Positions 1-9,315 of a stretch of DNA of 64,000 bases are shown piece after piece. The DNA comes from Enhydrobacter aerosaccus (GTDB taxonomy: Bacteria; Pseudomonadota; Alphaproteobacteria; Reyranellales; Reyranellaceae). The stretch lies in contig NZ_FUWJ01000004.1 in NCBI RefSeq assembly GCF_900167455.1, positions 62,001-126,000 on the forward strand, written 5' to 3'. The notes below the pieces were generated by a model. That model was not told the DNA's origin. It ran no database searches and saw only the letters and a program-made list of their open reading frames with translations. The position numbers and the translations under genes were made by a program. Each line of letters opens with the position of its first letter. The first letter of the stretch is position 1.

Positions 1-641
1 CAGGCCGGCGATGCGCCGATACCGATGGTGGGCACCTTCAAAGATGATGTGATCGCGGCGGCAACAGGTTCGACGGTGCCTTCCAGGACCACGGCGAACG
101 CTCCGGCATCGGCCACCGTTGCGGCATCCTGCGCCACTTTCTGCGCTTCCGCTTCGGACCGGCCGGTCGCCTTGAAACCGCCTGCCACATTCACCGATTG
201 GGGCATCAGGCCGACATGGCCGCATACCGGAATGCCGCGCTGTGCCAGGAACCGGATCGTTTCCGCCATCTCGGCGCCGCCCTCGAGCTTCACGCCGCTG
301 CAGCCGGTCTCGGCCATTACGCGCGCGGCGGCGCGGAAAGCCTGCTCGGGGCTGGCCTGGTAGCTGCCGAACGGCAGATCGACGATCACGCAGGCGCGCT
401 CGGCGCCACGCATCACCGCAGCGCCATGGGCGATCATCATGTCGAGCGTAACGGGCAACGTGCTGTCGAAGCCGTAGACCACCATTCCAAGCGAGTCGCC
501 CACAAGCAGAAGGTCGACATGCGGATCGAGCCAGCGCGCCATCTGGGTCGTATAGGCGGTCAGGCAGACGATCGGCTGCTGTCCTTTCCGGTCTCGGATC
601 TGCGGCGTGCTCAGCCGTTTGGCACGGGTGACGGCGCTCAT
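1..641 (-). CDS. panB: 3-methyl-2-oxobutanoate hydroxymethyltransferase (partial)
   Basis: First committed enzyme of pantothenate/CoA synthesis; it transfers a hydroxymethyl group from methylene-tetrahydrofolate to alpha-ketoisovalerate in the cytoplasm. The frame opens at ATG 641 ([16 protein letters not shown]) and leaves the window on the left, so about 213 N-terminal residues are visible of a family length near 270. Family motifs seen in order are [27 protein letters not shown] with its metal-binding Asp, [17 protein letters not shown] and GHVGLMPQS. Only 14 bp separate it from the upstream MFS stop on the same strand, which suggests one transcript. Confidence 0.95.
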   Translation of the reverse strand, partial: MSAVTRAKRLSTPQIRDRKGQQPIVCLTAYTTQMARWLDPHVDLLLVGDSLGMVVYGFDSTLPVTLDMMIAHGAAVMRGAERACVIVDLPFGSYQASPEQAFRAAARVMAETGCSGVKLEGGAEMAETIRFLAQRGIPVCGHVGLMPQSVNVAGGFKATGRSEAEAQKVAQDAATVADAGAFAVVLEGTVEPVAAAITSSLKVPTIGIGASPA

Positions 642-655
642 GGCGCTGCCCTACC

Positions 656-1885
656 TCAGCCCTGCCGTCGTCGCAACACCGACGTCAGGGTTGCCGTCAG
701 GACCAAGCCCAGCATGGCCATGACCACGATCGCGATTCGCGGTCCGAGACGATCAGAAAGCACACCGATTGCGAGAACGCCCAGCGGGTTGGTGCCGATG
801 CACACGGTGACGATGCCCATCAGCCGCGACCGCATCTCGGGCGGCGCTTCGGTCAGCATGAGCGTCGACTGCATGTTGCCGAAGCCCGCCGTGCCGAAGC
901 CGCCGACGATCATCACTGTCAAGGCCAGCCAATAGGAGGGTGATAGCGCCATCACGAGCAAGGCGCACATGAACAGAGCCGCCCCGCCGGCGAAGGTGAG
1001 CTGTCGATTCATTCGCACGATGCCCATGGCGATCAGCAAGCCGCCGATCAACGCTCCCGCCGGTTCGGCTGCGGCCAGCAGTCCGACGAGGCTGGGCGAC
1101 ACGCCGAACTCCCCGAGACCCAACGGCGCCACCAGAGACGAATAGGCGAAGGCAAAAGTGTTGGTCACGATAGTTATGCCGAACACTAGCAACAGCACCG
1201 ACTTGGTACGGGCGAAGGCGAGACCTTCGGCAATGTCGCGAACGATACGGCCCAGCGCCAGCGGCCGCGTGGTTTGGGTATGGACGAGGCCTGCCATGGC
1301 AAAGGCGCCGATGAACTGCACGAGTGCCGTGACGGTGTAGGCGCCTTTCATATGCAGCCATTCGAAGGCAAGGCCGCCGAGCAACGGGCCGATCATGCGC
1401 GTGGCGGCCGAAGTGGTGGAATCGAGGGCGATCGCCGGCACGATGCGATGCGGCCCGGCCACCTCGCCCACCATGCGCCGCCGGGTCGACATTTCGGTCG
1501 CCCACATCGACCCCGACAGGAGATTGCCGAGCGCCACATGCCACAGCGCCAGATGTCCTGTGGTCGCCAGGATGGCGAGCACGGTCGAAACGGAGGCGGG
1601 TACGATCAGCGCCAGCATCACGATCAGCTTGCGGTTCACCGCTTCCGAGACCGCGCCGGCAAAGGCGCCCAGGAAAAGCTGCGGAAGCTGCCGCGCCGCA
1701 ACGACGGCGGTGACGGCGAGCGGAGAGCCGGTCGCCTCGTAGGCGAAGAGACCCGAGGCCAGAAGCTCCAGCCAACGCATGGCGTTGGCGAAAGCTCCGA
1801 CCAGCCACAGGCGCAGGAAATCAGGCGAAGCCAGCAGCTCGCGCGTTGCCGAACGTGAAGACGCCGTTTCCCCCGCCGAATCCAT
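656..1885 (-). CDS. MFS transporter
   Basis: A 409-residue integral membrane protein of the major facilitator superfamily, with about 12 hydrophobic helices and the loop between the second and third helices rich in basic residues (SEAVNRKLIVM). The closest recognisable group is the MFS_3/enterobactin-exporter-like permeases (LRLWLVGAFANAMRWLELLASG near the N terminus). The open frame extends far upstream, but hydrophobicity begins just after MDSAGE at 1885, so that ATG is taken as the start. It precedes panB by 14 bp. Substrate cannot be inferred. Confidence 0.85.
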   Translation of the reverse strand: MDSAGETASSRSATRELLASPDFLRLWLVGAFANAMRWLELLASGLFAYEATGSPLAVTAVVAARQLPQLFLGAFAGAVSEAVNRKLIVMLALIVPASVSTVLAILATTGHLALWHVALGNLLSGSMWATEMSTRRRMVGEVAGPHRIVPAIALDSTTSAATRMIGPLLGGLAFEWLHMKGAYTVTALVQFIGAFAMAGLVHTQTTRPLALGRIVRDIAEGLAFARTKSVLLLVFGITIVTNTFAFAYSSLVAPLGLGEFGVSPSLVGLLAAAEPAGALIGGLLIAMGIVRMNRQLTFAGGAALFMCALLVMALSPSYWLALTVMIVGGFGTAGFGNMQSTLMLTEAPPEMRSRLMGIVTVCIGTNPLGVLAIGVLSDRLGPRIAIVVMAMLGLVLTATLTSVLRRRQG

Positions 1886-1945
1886 TGGGCGGCACGCTAG
1901 CGGGATGGCTATGCTGCGGAAAAGAGAAAAGACGGGAGGAACGCC

Positions 1946-2917
1946 ATGAAGCGCCGTCATTTGCTGCTGGGCAGCCTTGCATCTGTCGCACCGCTCGCCA
2001 TGGTCCGTGCCGATGCGCCGTGGCCAAGCAAGCCTGTCCGCTTCATCGTGCCCTTCGCGCCGGGGGGCGGTACGGATACGGCGAGCCGTCTGCTTTGCGA
2101 TCAGTTGAGTCGCAGCCTCGGCCAGTCCTTCGTCATCGACAACAAGGGCGGTGCCGGAGGCAATATCGGTACGCTTGAACTGGTTCGTTCGGCTGCCGAT
2201 GGGTACACGCTCGGCCTGATCTCCGTGGCGAGTCATACGCTCAATCCGATGCTCTACCGCCGGCTGCCTTACGATCCGGACAAGGATCTGGTGGCGATCT
2301 CGCGTGTGGCTCTTCTGGCCAACCTGCTCGGCGTGACGCCGGGCCTGCCGGTGAATGACGTCGCAGCGCTGATCGCGCTCTGCAAGAGGGAGCCCGGCAA
2401 GTACGCCTTCGCGTCGTCGGGGCCGGGAACCTCGCTGCATCTCAGTGGCGAGCTGTTCAAGATGATGGCTGGTGTCGATATCCAGCACGTCCCTTACAAG
2501 GGTGCCGGCGCCGCCTATGCCGACCTGATCTCCGGCACGGTGCATATGATGTTCGCCAACATGCCGTCGATGCTGCCTCAGGTGCGCGGCGGAAAGGTGA
2601 AGGGGCTGGGCGTTACGTCGGCAGAGCGGTCCAGGGCGGCGCCCGATCTGCCGGCCATCGCTGAAACACTGCCCGGCTATGTCGCGACCTCCTGGTATGG
2701 CATCGCCGCGCCAGCCCAGACGCCCGAGCCGATCCTTGCGAAGCTCGAGGCGGCGATCGCTGCTGCTCTTGCGTCGTCCGACATCCAGCGACGTTGGCAG
2801 GAGGATCTGGGTCTCGACATGCCGCCCGCCGGTCGCGCCGGCTTTGCCGAGTTCCTGGCTGCGGACCGGTCGGCCTGGGGGCCGGCGGTGAAGGCGGCGG
2901 GCGTGACCCTCGATTAG
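1946..2917 (+). CDS. Bug-family (TTT) substrate-binding protein
   Basis: Periplasmic binding protein of the tripartite tricarboxylate transporter (Bug/TctC) family, 323 residues, the usual length. A signal peptide (MKRRHLLLGSLASVAPLAMVRA) precedes the family motifs PVRFIVPFAPGGGTD, VIDNKGGAGGNIG, HVPYKGAGAAYADL and FANMPSMLPQVRGGKVKGLGV. No TctA or TctB membrane subunit lies nearby, so it is an orphan binding protein, which is common in this family. Its 3-prime end overlaps the convergent GntP gene by a few bases. The ligand is unknown; carboxylates are typical of the family. Confidence 0.92.
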   Translation: MKRRHLLLGSLASVAPLAMVRADAPWPSKPVRFIVPFAPGGGTDTASRLLCDQLSRSLGQSFVIDNKGGAGGNIGTLELVRSAADGYTLGLISVASHTLNPMLYRRLPYDPDKDLVAISRVALLANLLGVTPGLPVNDVAALIALCKREPGKYAFASSGPGTSLHLSGELFKMMAGVDIQHVPYKGAGAAYADLISGTVHMMFANMPSMLPQVRGGKVKGLGVTSAERSRAAPDLPAIAETLPGYVATSWYGIAAPAQTPEPILAKLEAAIAAALASSDIQRRWQEDLGLDMPPAGRAGFAEFLAADRSAWGPAVKAAGVTLD

Positions 2918-4104
2918 AGGACGAGGCGCAACACGGCGAGAACGATCAGTGCCGCGACGGCGATGATCAGGCTGCCGAGCGAGAGTGTCCGAAGACCCTG
3001 TCCGGGGGACAGGCCAGCCATCTTCGTGGCGATCCAGAAGAACGGATCGTTGATATGGCAGATGGCGATCGAGCCTGCACCGACGGCGGCGGCGGCAATG
3101 GCCCGGCTGGCGGCGCCGTCGAGACCGAGGGCAGGCAGCATCGGCTCGATCATGCCCGATGCCGTGAGCACCGCTGTAAGCGAGTTGCCCTGCATTGTCT
3201 TGACGATCGCGGCGGCGAGGAAGGGTACGAGCAGGCCGAGTTGGGGCGTGAGGACGCGTTCGGCCAGCAATTCGGCGATGCCGATCTCGTCCAGTACCCG
3301 CGAGAATCCACCGGCAGCGCCGACCGTCAGGAGCAGTGTCGCCCAGCGCGTATCGGCCAGCACCGCCGGTTGCCAACGCCCCGACAGCAGCACGGCGAGG
3401 GCGATGGCCATCGCTGCCAGCATCAGCGGGCGGCTCAACCCGGTCAGCAGCTCGCGCGTCTCTGCCCGACCAAGAGGGGCGCTCGGCAGTTGCGCCACAG
3501 CGTGAAGGACCAGCACGCCGAGAGGAACGACGATGGCCAGCCAGCGCCACGACAAGGCGCCGGTGCGGGACCCGTCCGACATTTGTCGTCGGATATAGAG
3601 CCAGCCAGCAAGCCCCGCGACCGCGGCGGCCGGAAGAGCAAACCACAAGACCTCACCGAGTTCGGCTTTCAGGACAACGGCGGGGGCGACGGCGAGCGGC
3701 GACGGGGCAATTAGGGGCTGGAACGCGAGCACGCCCAAGGCAAGGGCCAGTGCCCGACGCGGCGCATTGACGCCGACATGCTGCAAAAGCGCCAGCCCCT
3801 CGGCGCCGGCACCGCCCATTCCGGCCAGCAGCCCCACCGCTCCGGCCGCGGGCCCCGGCAATGGGTATTTCGGCAGCAGACCTCCGACCAGGCTGCCGGC
3901 GACTATCAACAGACCGACCTGCTCCATTGCCGTCGAGAAGCCCAAGGCAAAGGCCTTGTCCACCGACTTGAACGGCAGGTCGGTGGCAAGTCCGTAACCG
4001 ATCGCGACGAACATCAGGGCCAGAAAGGCCGGCACGCCAAAGCGATAGACGGCGATCACAACGACTGCAATGGCGACGGGCACGAGGAGGGCGGCGACGA
4101 GCAT
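2914..4104 (-). CDS. GntP-family permease
   Basis: A 396-residue, highly hydrophobic protein with about 12 membrane segments, resembling gluconate:H+ symporters of the GntP/ion transporter group. The diagnostic C-terminal stretch is AICHINDPFFWIATK, matching the family's conserved HVND-x-FW segment, and an internal MQGNSLTAVLTASGM also fits. GntP members carry gluconate or related hydroxyacids; the actual substrate here is inference. The gene is convergent with the Bug protein and divergent from the GH5 gene, with only 34 bp between the two starts. Confidence 0.82.
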   Translation of the reverse strand: MLVAALLVPVAIAVVVIAVYRFGVPAFLALMFVAIGYGLATDLPFKSVDKAFALGFSTAMEQVGLLIVAGSLVGGLLPKYPLPGPAAGAVGLLAGMGGAGAEGLALLQHVGVNAPRRALALALGVLAFQPLIAPSPLAVAPAVVLKAELGEVLWFALPAAAVAGLAGWLYIRRQMSDGSRTGALSWRWLAIVVPLGVLVLHAVAQLPSAPLGRAETRELLTGLSRPLMLAAMAIALAVLLSGRWQPAVLADTRWATLLLTVGAAGGFSRVLDEIGIAELLAERVLTPQLGLLVPFLAAAIVKTMQGNSLTAVLTASGMIEPMLPALGLDGAASRAIAAAAVGAGSIAICHINDPFFWIATKMAGLSPGQGLRTLSLGSLIIAVAALIVLAVLRLVL

Positions 4105-4138
4105 GGGCCGGACCTTATTCGTCTGTTAAACTGACGTC

Positions 4139-5353
4139 ATGCGTCTGTTGTCGGCTGTTTGCATTATGCTGCTTGCCCTGTGTGCGCCGCTTTGCGCGCA
4201 GACCAAGCTGGCTCGGATCGAAGGCAAGAATTTCGTCGCCCCCGACGGCACGATTCTGCATCTGAAGGGAATCAGCCTCGGCAATTGGCTGGTGCCAGAG
4301 GGCTACATGTTCAAGTTCAAGATCGCCCTTGCCCCGCGGGAGATCTACGGCGCCTTCGATAAGCTGCTTGGACCGGAGCGGGCCGCAGCCTTCTGGAGAA
4401 CTTATCGCGATACCTATATCGGACCGGACGATATCAGTTTCATCAAGTCGGTCGGCTTCAATGTCGTCCGCATCCCGCTGCACTACGATCTGTTCATGAC
4501 CGAGACCGGCGACATGACCGGCGAGGGATGGGCGCTGCTTGATCGCGTACTGGGGTGGGTGCAAGAGGCGGGACTGTACGCGATCCTCGACCTGCATGCA
4601 GCACCCGGTGGGCAGACTGGCGTCAATCATGATGACGGATCGGGCTATCCGTTGATGTTCTATGTGCCGCGGGATCGGGAGCTGACGATCAAGTTCTGGC
4701 GCGCGATGGCCGAGCATTATGCCGGCAATCCGGCAATCCTGGGCTACGACGTCTTGAACGAACCGATCGCGCCCCACCACGACGTTGCCACGCTCAATCC
4801 ACGGCTCGAACCGTTCTACCGCGACGTGACCGCGGCGATCCGCGAAGTCGATCCCGGGCGCATTGTCATTCTCGCCGGCGGCCAGTGGAGCTCGAGCTTC
4901 GACATGCTCGGCCGTCCGTTCGCTCCGAACCTCGCCTATACCTATCATCTGTTCTGGGGCAGCACGGAGCGCGATTCGATCCAGCGCCATCTCAATTTCT
5001 CGAATCGCTACAACGTGCCGCTGTTCCTCGGCGAGACGGGAGAACTCACCGACGACTGGAACGAGGCTTTCCGCAAGCTGCATGAAGCGAACGGGATCGG
5101 TTGGTCGTTCTGGACCTACAAGAACCTCGATACGACCTCGACGGTCGTTTCCATCCCGCGCCCCGATGGCTGGGACGACATCGCCGACTTCGCAGATGGC
5201 CGGCGTTCCGATCGGCCGGCGCCGGAGGTGGTGGACCGCGCCATTGCCCAATATCTCGACGGCATCCAGTTCCGACATGGCGTCGTGCGCTGGAGCTATC
5301 TCGCCTCTCTCGGCCTGAAGGCCACGCCCCCGACGATGCGCGCCCAGCGCTGA
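4139..5353 (+). CDS. secreted glycoside hydrolase family 5 protein
   Basis: Predicted exported (alpha/beta)8 glycosidase of 404 residues with an N-terminal signal peptide (MRLLSAVCIMLLALCAPLCAQ). The sequence shows GISLGNWLVPEG near the start, VVRIPLHYD, LDLHAAPGGQTG, the acid/base motif YDVLNEP with Glu208, TYHLFWG, and the nucleophile motif FLGETGEL with Glu299. This order is that of GH5 endo/exo-glucanases, with LHAAPGGQ resembling exo-1,3-beta-glucanase-like subfamilies. Exact polysaccharide specificity is not readable from sequence. It is a single gene between the divergent GntP permease and a convergent hydrolase pair. Confidence 0.88.
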   Translation: MRLLSAVCIMLLALCAPLCAQTKLARIEGKNFVAPDGTILHLKGISLGNWLVPEGYMFKFKIALAPREIYGAFDKLLGPERAAAFWRTYRDTYIGPDDISFIKSVGFNVVRIPLHYDLFMTETGDMTGEGWALLDRVLGWVQEAGLYAILDLHAAPGGQTGVNHDDGSGYPLMFYVPRDRELTIKFWRAMAEHYAGNPAILGYDVLNEPIAPHHDVATLNPRLEPFYRDVTAAIREVDPGRIVILAGGQWSSSFDMLGRPFAPNLAYTYHLFWGSTERDSIQRHLNFSNRYNVPLFLGETGELTDDWNEAFRKLHEANGIGWSFWTYKNLDTTSTVVSIPRPDGWDDIADFADGRRSDRPAPEVVDRAIAQYLDGIQFRHGVVRWSYLASLGLKATPPTMRAQR

Positions 5354-5391
5354 GGTGGATCGCCGGTGTCCGCCGACGTTGGCGTCCCGGG

Positions 5392-6279
5392 TCAGTCGTT
5401 CAGCACCTCGAGCAGCTTGCTGTTGAAGGCCTCGGCAGCTTCGTAGGCCACCCAGTGGCCGGCTCCCGGGATGACGTTCATCTCGAAATCGGGCTGCAGG
5501 GCGCGGAACAGATCGATGCGCTCCTGGATGTGCGGATAGGTGGTCGAATCGAACTCGCCCCAGATTCCGGTGAGGGGCGTCGTGACACGCGGGAGGACTT
5601 CACTCAGGCGAAAGGCCAGGCCCATCTCCCGACTGCGGGTCTTGGCGCGCGTCGTGTTCAGGATTTGCATGTAGATGGCGACGCCGTCGATCTTGGCGGG
5701 GTCGTGCAGCATCAGGATTTCGAGATTGCGCCGCGCTTCGTCCACCAGTGTCTGCGCCGGCATCTCGGGCAGGAGCTTGTGCAGCTTCGGCCCCGGTTTC
5801 CGGGTCGCCTTGAGTCCTCCGGCACCGACCAGCGCGATGCGCCGGATGCGGTCCGGCATCAGCGTCGCGAGATGGCCCGATACCATGCCGCCGAACGAGA
5901 AGCCGGTCAGGAAGAAGGGCTTGTCCTTGGGCAGCAGCGTTTCCGTCGCCGCATGGACGCATCGGGTGACCGACCAGATGTCGCGCACATCGTCCGGCGG
6001 ATCGCTCTCCCCCAGGCCGGGCAGGTCGGGTGCGTAGATCGTATAGTGCTGGGACAAGGGCAGGACGTTGCGGATCCAATGGATCCACGAGCCGGAACCG
6101 CCGTGGAACAGCAGCAGGATCGGCTTGCCCGAGCTGGCACCCCAAACGTGCCACATCATCGAGCCGCCATTGCCCATGGGGATGCGCACGGCTTCTGATC
6201 GGGCGGCAACGGCCTCGATATGCTCGATGGCGGTGCGGCCGTCCGGCAGGTGCGGGACGGCAGAGAAGTCGAGACTCAT
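5392..6279 (-). CDS. alpha/beta hydrolase
   Basis: A 295-residue alpha/beta-fold hydrolase without signal peptide. It shows the oxyanion motif LLLFHGGSGSW, the nucleophile elbow LTGFSFGGMVSG, an acid region near WGEFDSTTYP and the catalytic His in VIPGAGHWVAYE. MSLDF at 6279 is the start because this ATG overlaps the stop of the upstream serine hydrolase gene by four bases (ATGA), indicating translational coupling. The family ranges from C-C bond hydrolases to esterases, so the substrate is unknown. Confidence 0.88.
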   Translation of the reverse strand: MSLDFSAVPHLPDGRTAIEHIEAVAARSEAVRIPMGNGGSMMWHVWGASSGKPILLLFHGGSGSWIHWIRNVLPLSQHYTIYAPDLPGLGESDPPDDVRDIWSVTRCVHAATETLLPKDKPFFLTGFSFGGMVSGHLATLMPDRIRRIALVGAGGLKATRKPGPKLHKLLPEMPAQTLVDEARRNLEILMLHDPAKIDGVAIYMQILNTTRAKTRSREMGLAFRLSEVLPRVTTPLTGIWGEFDSTTYPHIQERIDLFRALQPDFEMNVIPGAGHWVAYEAAEAFNSKLLEVLND

Positions 6280-7346
6280 TTCTTGAGGGCGCCAAGCAGA
6301 CGATCGACGAAGCCTGGCGTCTTCTTGCGGTCGATCCAGCGCAGAACCGTGACGAGGTCGTTGTCGGGATCGATCCAGACGATGTGGCTGCCCCAGCCCA
6401 GCGCGAAGTAGCTGCGCTCCGAGGCTGCCGCAAATTGCCGCTTGTCGGTATTGAGCCACCACATCAATCCATAGAAGGGCGCAACCGGGCAGGGCTTCAC
6501 CAGTTCCTGGGTCCAGCCCCCCGGCAGGATCTGCTTGCCGTCCCAGGCGCCGCCGCGGGAGACCAGCAGTCCCATCAGGGCGAGGTCTCGGGCCGAGATC
6601 ACGATGCCGCCGCCCCAATGGCCACCGCCGGGCACCGAGATCATGGACTTCCCATCGATCGTTACGGCCGAATTTCGATAGCCATCCCACTTCCAGGTCG
6701 AGGAAGCGCCGATCGGATCCATGATGCGGCGTTTCAGGACCGACGGCAGTGGCTCGCGGAAGACCTGCAGCAGCGACAGGCTGAGCCGGTTCACACGCAC
6801 GTCGTTGTATTCGTAGAAGCTGCCTGGCCTCGTGAGCGCACGGCGCGTGCCCTTGGGGGCCTCGGCGACGGCAAGGCCGACCACACGGTTATGGTCGACG
6901 CGATCCTCCTTGCCGAACAGCGTGCCGTCCCATTCGCTGGTCTGGGTCAGGAGGTGACGCCAGGTGATGTCGCGGTTCTGCTCGCTCTTGAAGCCGTCAT
7001 CGAGCGCCGTGTCTGCAACCCTGTCGTCCAGACTCTTGATCAGGCCATCGCCCAACGCCAGGCCGGCCAGCAGAGACAGGAAGCTCTTGGCCACGCTGAA
7101 GGTCATGTCGGGGCGATTGGTGTCGCCCCACTCGGCAATCAATTTGCCGCCCTGGTAGACCATGCCCGAGGCGCCGCCGCGGGGCGTGACCGGCCCCAGC
7201 ACCTCATTGTCTGGAGCCTTCTCTCCCGAATCGTGGGTCATCACGAACTGCCCGTCAGGCATGTACATGCTCTTGGGCCAAGGGCTTTCCGCCGCCTCGG
7301 CGAACGCGATTGCGTCTTTCAGATCGGTCATGCCCGCAATCAACAT
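6276..7346 (-). CDS. beta-lactamase-fold serine hydrolase
   Basis: A 356-residue protein of the class C beta-lactamase/esterase family. The nucleophile motif S-x-x-K is seen as TFSVAKSF (Ser84, Lys87), the second motif as YEYNDVRVN (Y-x-N), and the C-terminal part carries FALGWGSHIVWIDPDND. No clear signal peptide is present, which argues for a cytoplasmic esterase or amidase and not a true penicillin-degrading enzyme. It is the first gene of a two-gene unit with the alpha/beta hydrolase (4-base overlap). A second in-frame ATG five codons downstream (7331) is an alternative start. Confidence 0.87.
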   Translation of the reverse strand: MLIAGMTDLKDAIAFAEAAESPWPKSMYMPDGQFVMTHDSGEKAPDNEVLGPVTPRGGASGMVYQGGKLIAEWGDTNRPDMTFSVAKSFLSLLAGLALGDGLIKSLDDRVADTALDDGFKSEQNRDITWRHLLTQTSEWDGTLFGKEDRVDHNRVVGLAVAEAPKGTRRALTRPGSFYEYNDVRVNRLSLSLLQVFREPLPSVLKRRIMDPIGASSTWKWDGYRNSAVTIDGKSMISVPGGGHWGGGIVISARDLALMGLLVSRGGAWDGKQILPGGWTQELVKPCPVAPFYGLMWWLNTDKRQFAAASERSYFALGWGSHIVWIDPDNDLVTVLRWIDRKKTPGFVDRLLGALKK

Positions 7347-7381
7347 TGGAGCCTGTCTCGGAGCAAGCGTAGAAAACGGCC

Positions 7382-8425
7382 ATGTCCACGCCCACGACGC
7401 TCTCGATCCGCCGCCCTGATGACTGGCATGCCCATTTGCGCGACGGCGCCCTGCTGGCCGCCTGTGCGCTCCACACGGCGCGGCAGTTTGCGCGCGCCAT
7501 TATCATGCCGAACCTGGTGCCGCCGGTAACGACAGTGGCTCAGGCCGTCGACTATCGCGATCGCATTCGCAGAGCGGTTCCGGCCGACTTCGGGTTCGAG
7601 CCGCTCATGACCTGTTATCTGACCGACGGCGCCGACCCTGCCGAACTGGCGCGGGGCAAGCAGGAGGGTGTCTGGGTCGCGGCCAAGCTCTATCCGGCAC
7701 ACGCCACCACCAACTCGGCCCATGGCGTCACCTCCATGGACAAGATCGCCAAGGCGCTGGAGGCCATGGAGAAGGTCGGCATGCCGCTGCTCGTCCATGG
7801 CGAGGCCACGGATCCCGAGGTCGACATCTTCGATCGCGAGGCTGTGTTCCTGGACAAGGTGCTCGCGCCGCTTCTCAAGCGGCATCCGGGCCTCAAGGTC
7901 GTGCTGGAGCACATCACCACCCGCGACGGCGTGCAGTTCGTCGAGGCCAATACCGGCCGGCTGGGGGGCACGATCACGCCGCACCATCTCAGCTACAATC
8001 GCAATGCGATCTTCAAGGGAGGCATCCGGCCCCATTTCTATTGTCTACCGATCGCCAAGCGAGAGGAGCATCGTCTCGCCCTGCGGCGCGCGGCGACATC
8101 GGGCAATCCCGCCTTCTTCCTCGGCACGGATACGGCCCCTCACACGGCGGATACCAAGGAGTGCGCCTGCGGCTGTGCCGGCATCTTCAACGCGCCGGTG
8201 GCGATGCAGGTCTATGCGCAGGTGTTCATGGAGGAGAAGGCCCTCGACCAGCTCGAAGCCTTTGCCAGCCTGAACGGGCCGCGCTTTTACGGTCTTCCGG
8301 CCAACGAAGAGCGCATCACCCTGCAGGCACGTCCGCTCGAGGCACCGGAACGGATCGAAGTGCCGGGAGGCGACAAGAGCATCGTCGTGTTTCATCCGGA
8401 CACGCCGGTCGGCTGGTCGTTCTAG
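7382..8425 (+). CDS. pyrC: dihydroorotase, homodimeric type
   Basis: Catalyses reversible cyclisation of N-carbamoyl-aspartate to dihydroorotate, step three of pyrimidine synthesis. The 347-residue protein matches the short PyrC class: zinc ligands in DDWHAHLRD (His16, His18), the carboxylated lysine in [13 protein letters not shown] (Lys102), further ligands in LLVHGE and LEHITT, and the catalytic Asp in GTDTAPH. Length equals that of E. coli PyrC. The start is 35 bp from the divergent serine hydrolase gene, so the two probably share a promoter region. Confidence 0.97.
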   Translation: MSTPTTLSIRRPDDWHAHLRDGALLAACALHTARQFARAIIMPNLVPPVTTVAQAVDYRDRIRRAVPADFGFEPLMTCYLTDGADPAELARGKQEGVWVAAKLYPAHATTNSAHGVTSMDKIAKALEAMEKVGMPLLVHGEATDPEVDIFDREAVFLDKVLAPLLKRHPGLKVVLEHITTRDGVQFVEANTGRLGGTITPHHLSYNRNAIFKGGIRPHFYCLPIAKREEHRLALRRAATSGNPAFFLGTDTAPHTADTKECACGCAGIFNAPVAMQVYAQVFMEEKALDQLEAFASLNGPRFYGLPANEERITLQARPLEAPERIEVPGGDKSIVVFHPDTPVGWSF

Positions 8426-8511
8426 GGCACTCGCGGGCTTTACGGACCGGATCGACGCCAGCCTGCGAATTTCCATTCGCGTGATTCGGGACGACAATTT
8501 ATCGTCGGCAT

Positions 8512-9312
8512 ATGAGCAAGAAAGCGATCCCCGCCGGCGCCGTCATGCGCGGCACCGACAAAGGCTATGTCCACAATCTGCCGGCTCCTAACCTGAAACC
8601 GGGCAGCGAACGCCCGGTCGAGAAGGTCGACCAGAAATATCCTTACATGCGGCCGCGCGATGCCGCGACGCTGATCCTGGTGCGCATGCGCGGCAAGAAG
8701 CCGGAAGTGCTGATGGGCTGCCGCGACGCCAAGCACGCCTTTATGCCCAACCGCTATGTCTTCCCGGGCGGACGCGTCGACCGGGCCGATGCCCATGTGC
8801 CCATTGCGACGGCGCTCGACCGGCACGTCAATGCGCGCCTGCAGAAGGCGGCAACGGCGCTGCGGGCACGCGCTTTGGGCGTGGCCGCTGTGCGCGAGAC
8901 CTTCGAGGAGACCGGGTTGATGCTGGCCAAGCCGTTCAAGGGTGGCGCGCCCGAGAAGGACTATGGCGAGCATTGGCGGGGCTTTCTCGATCAGGGCATG
9001 GGACCAGCGCTCGACTGTCTCGATCTGATCGCCCGCGCGGTGACACCGCCGGGTCGGCCGCGGCGATTCAATGCGCGCTTCTTCATGGCGCGAGCAGAGG
9101 ATGCCAGCGGCGACATTCGACATTCGAGCGAGATGGGCGATATCCGTTGGGTGGCGCTCGACGAAGCGCGCGAGCTGCCGCTCCCTACCATCACCGGCCT
9201 GATCCTGGGAGAGATTGGCCGACTGGTGAAGGAGCCGCCCGATCGCAAGAAGCAGCGCAAGATCCCGCTCTTCGTGACGGTGCACCGCAAGCATCTGATG
9301 ATCGAGGAATAG
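8512..9312 (+). CDS. Nudix hydrolase
   Basis: Hydrolyses a nucleoside diphosphate linked to another moiety; family members act on CoA, NADH, ADP-ribose and others. The 266-residue protein shows FPGGRVDRAD at the start of the Nudix box and VAAVRETFEETGLML as its core (R-E-x2-E-E-x-G), with an insertion of about 30 residues between them, as in the NUDT7/8/19-type group. It ends 3 bp before the GTG start of the RegB-like kinase, so it is likely co-transcribed with the redox two-component system. Confidence 0.88.
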   Translation: MSKKAIPAGAVMRGTDKGYVHNLPAPNLKPGSERPVEKVDQKYPYMRPRDAATLILVRMRGKKPEVLMGCRDAKHAFMPNRYVFPGGRVDRADAHVPIATALDRHVNARLQKAATALRARALGVAAVRETFEETGLMLAKPFKGGAPEKDYGEHWRGFLDQGMGPALDCLDLIARAVTPPGRPRRFNARFFMARAEDASGDIRHSSEMGDIRWVALDEARELPLPTITGLILGEIGRLVKEPPDRKKQRKIPLFVTVHRKHLMIEE

Positions 9313-9315
9313 GTT

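Noticed and set aside
656..3646. Long minus-strand frame extending the MFS gene to 996 residues
   Set aside because: The N-terminal 580 residues run antisense to the Bug gene and over the GntP gene, are rich in Arg/Gly/His without any domain, and the MFS fold starts cleanly at ATG 1885.
6276..7346. Calling the serine hydrolase an antibiotic-resistance beta-lactamase
   Set aside because: It has the fold and S-x-x-K/Y-x-N motifs but no signal peptide and is coupled to a cytoplasmic alpha/beta hydrolase, so an esterase-type role is more likely.
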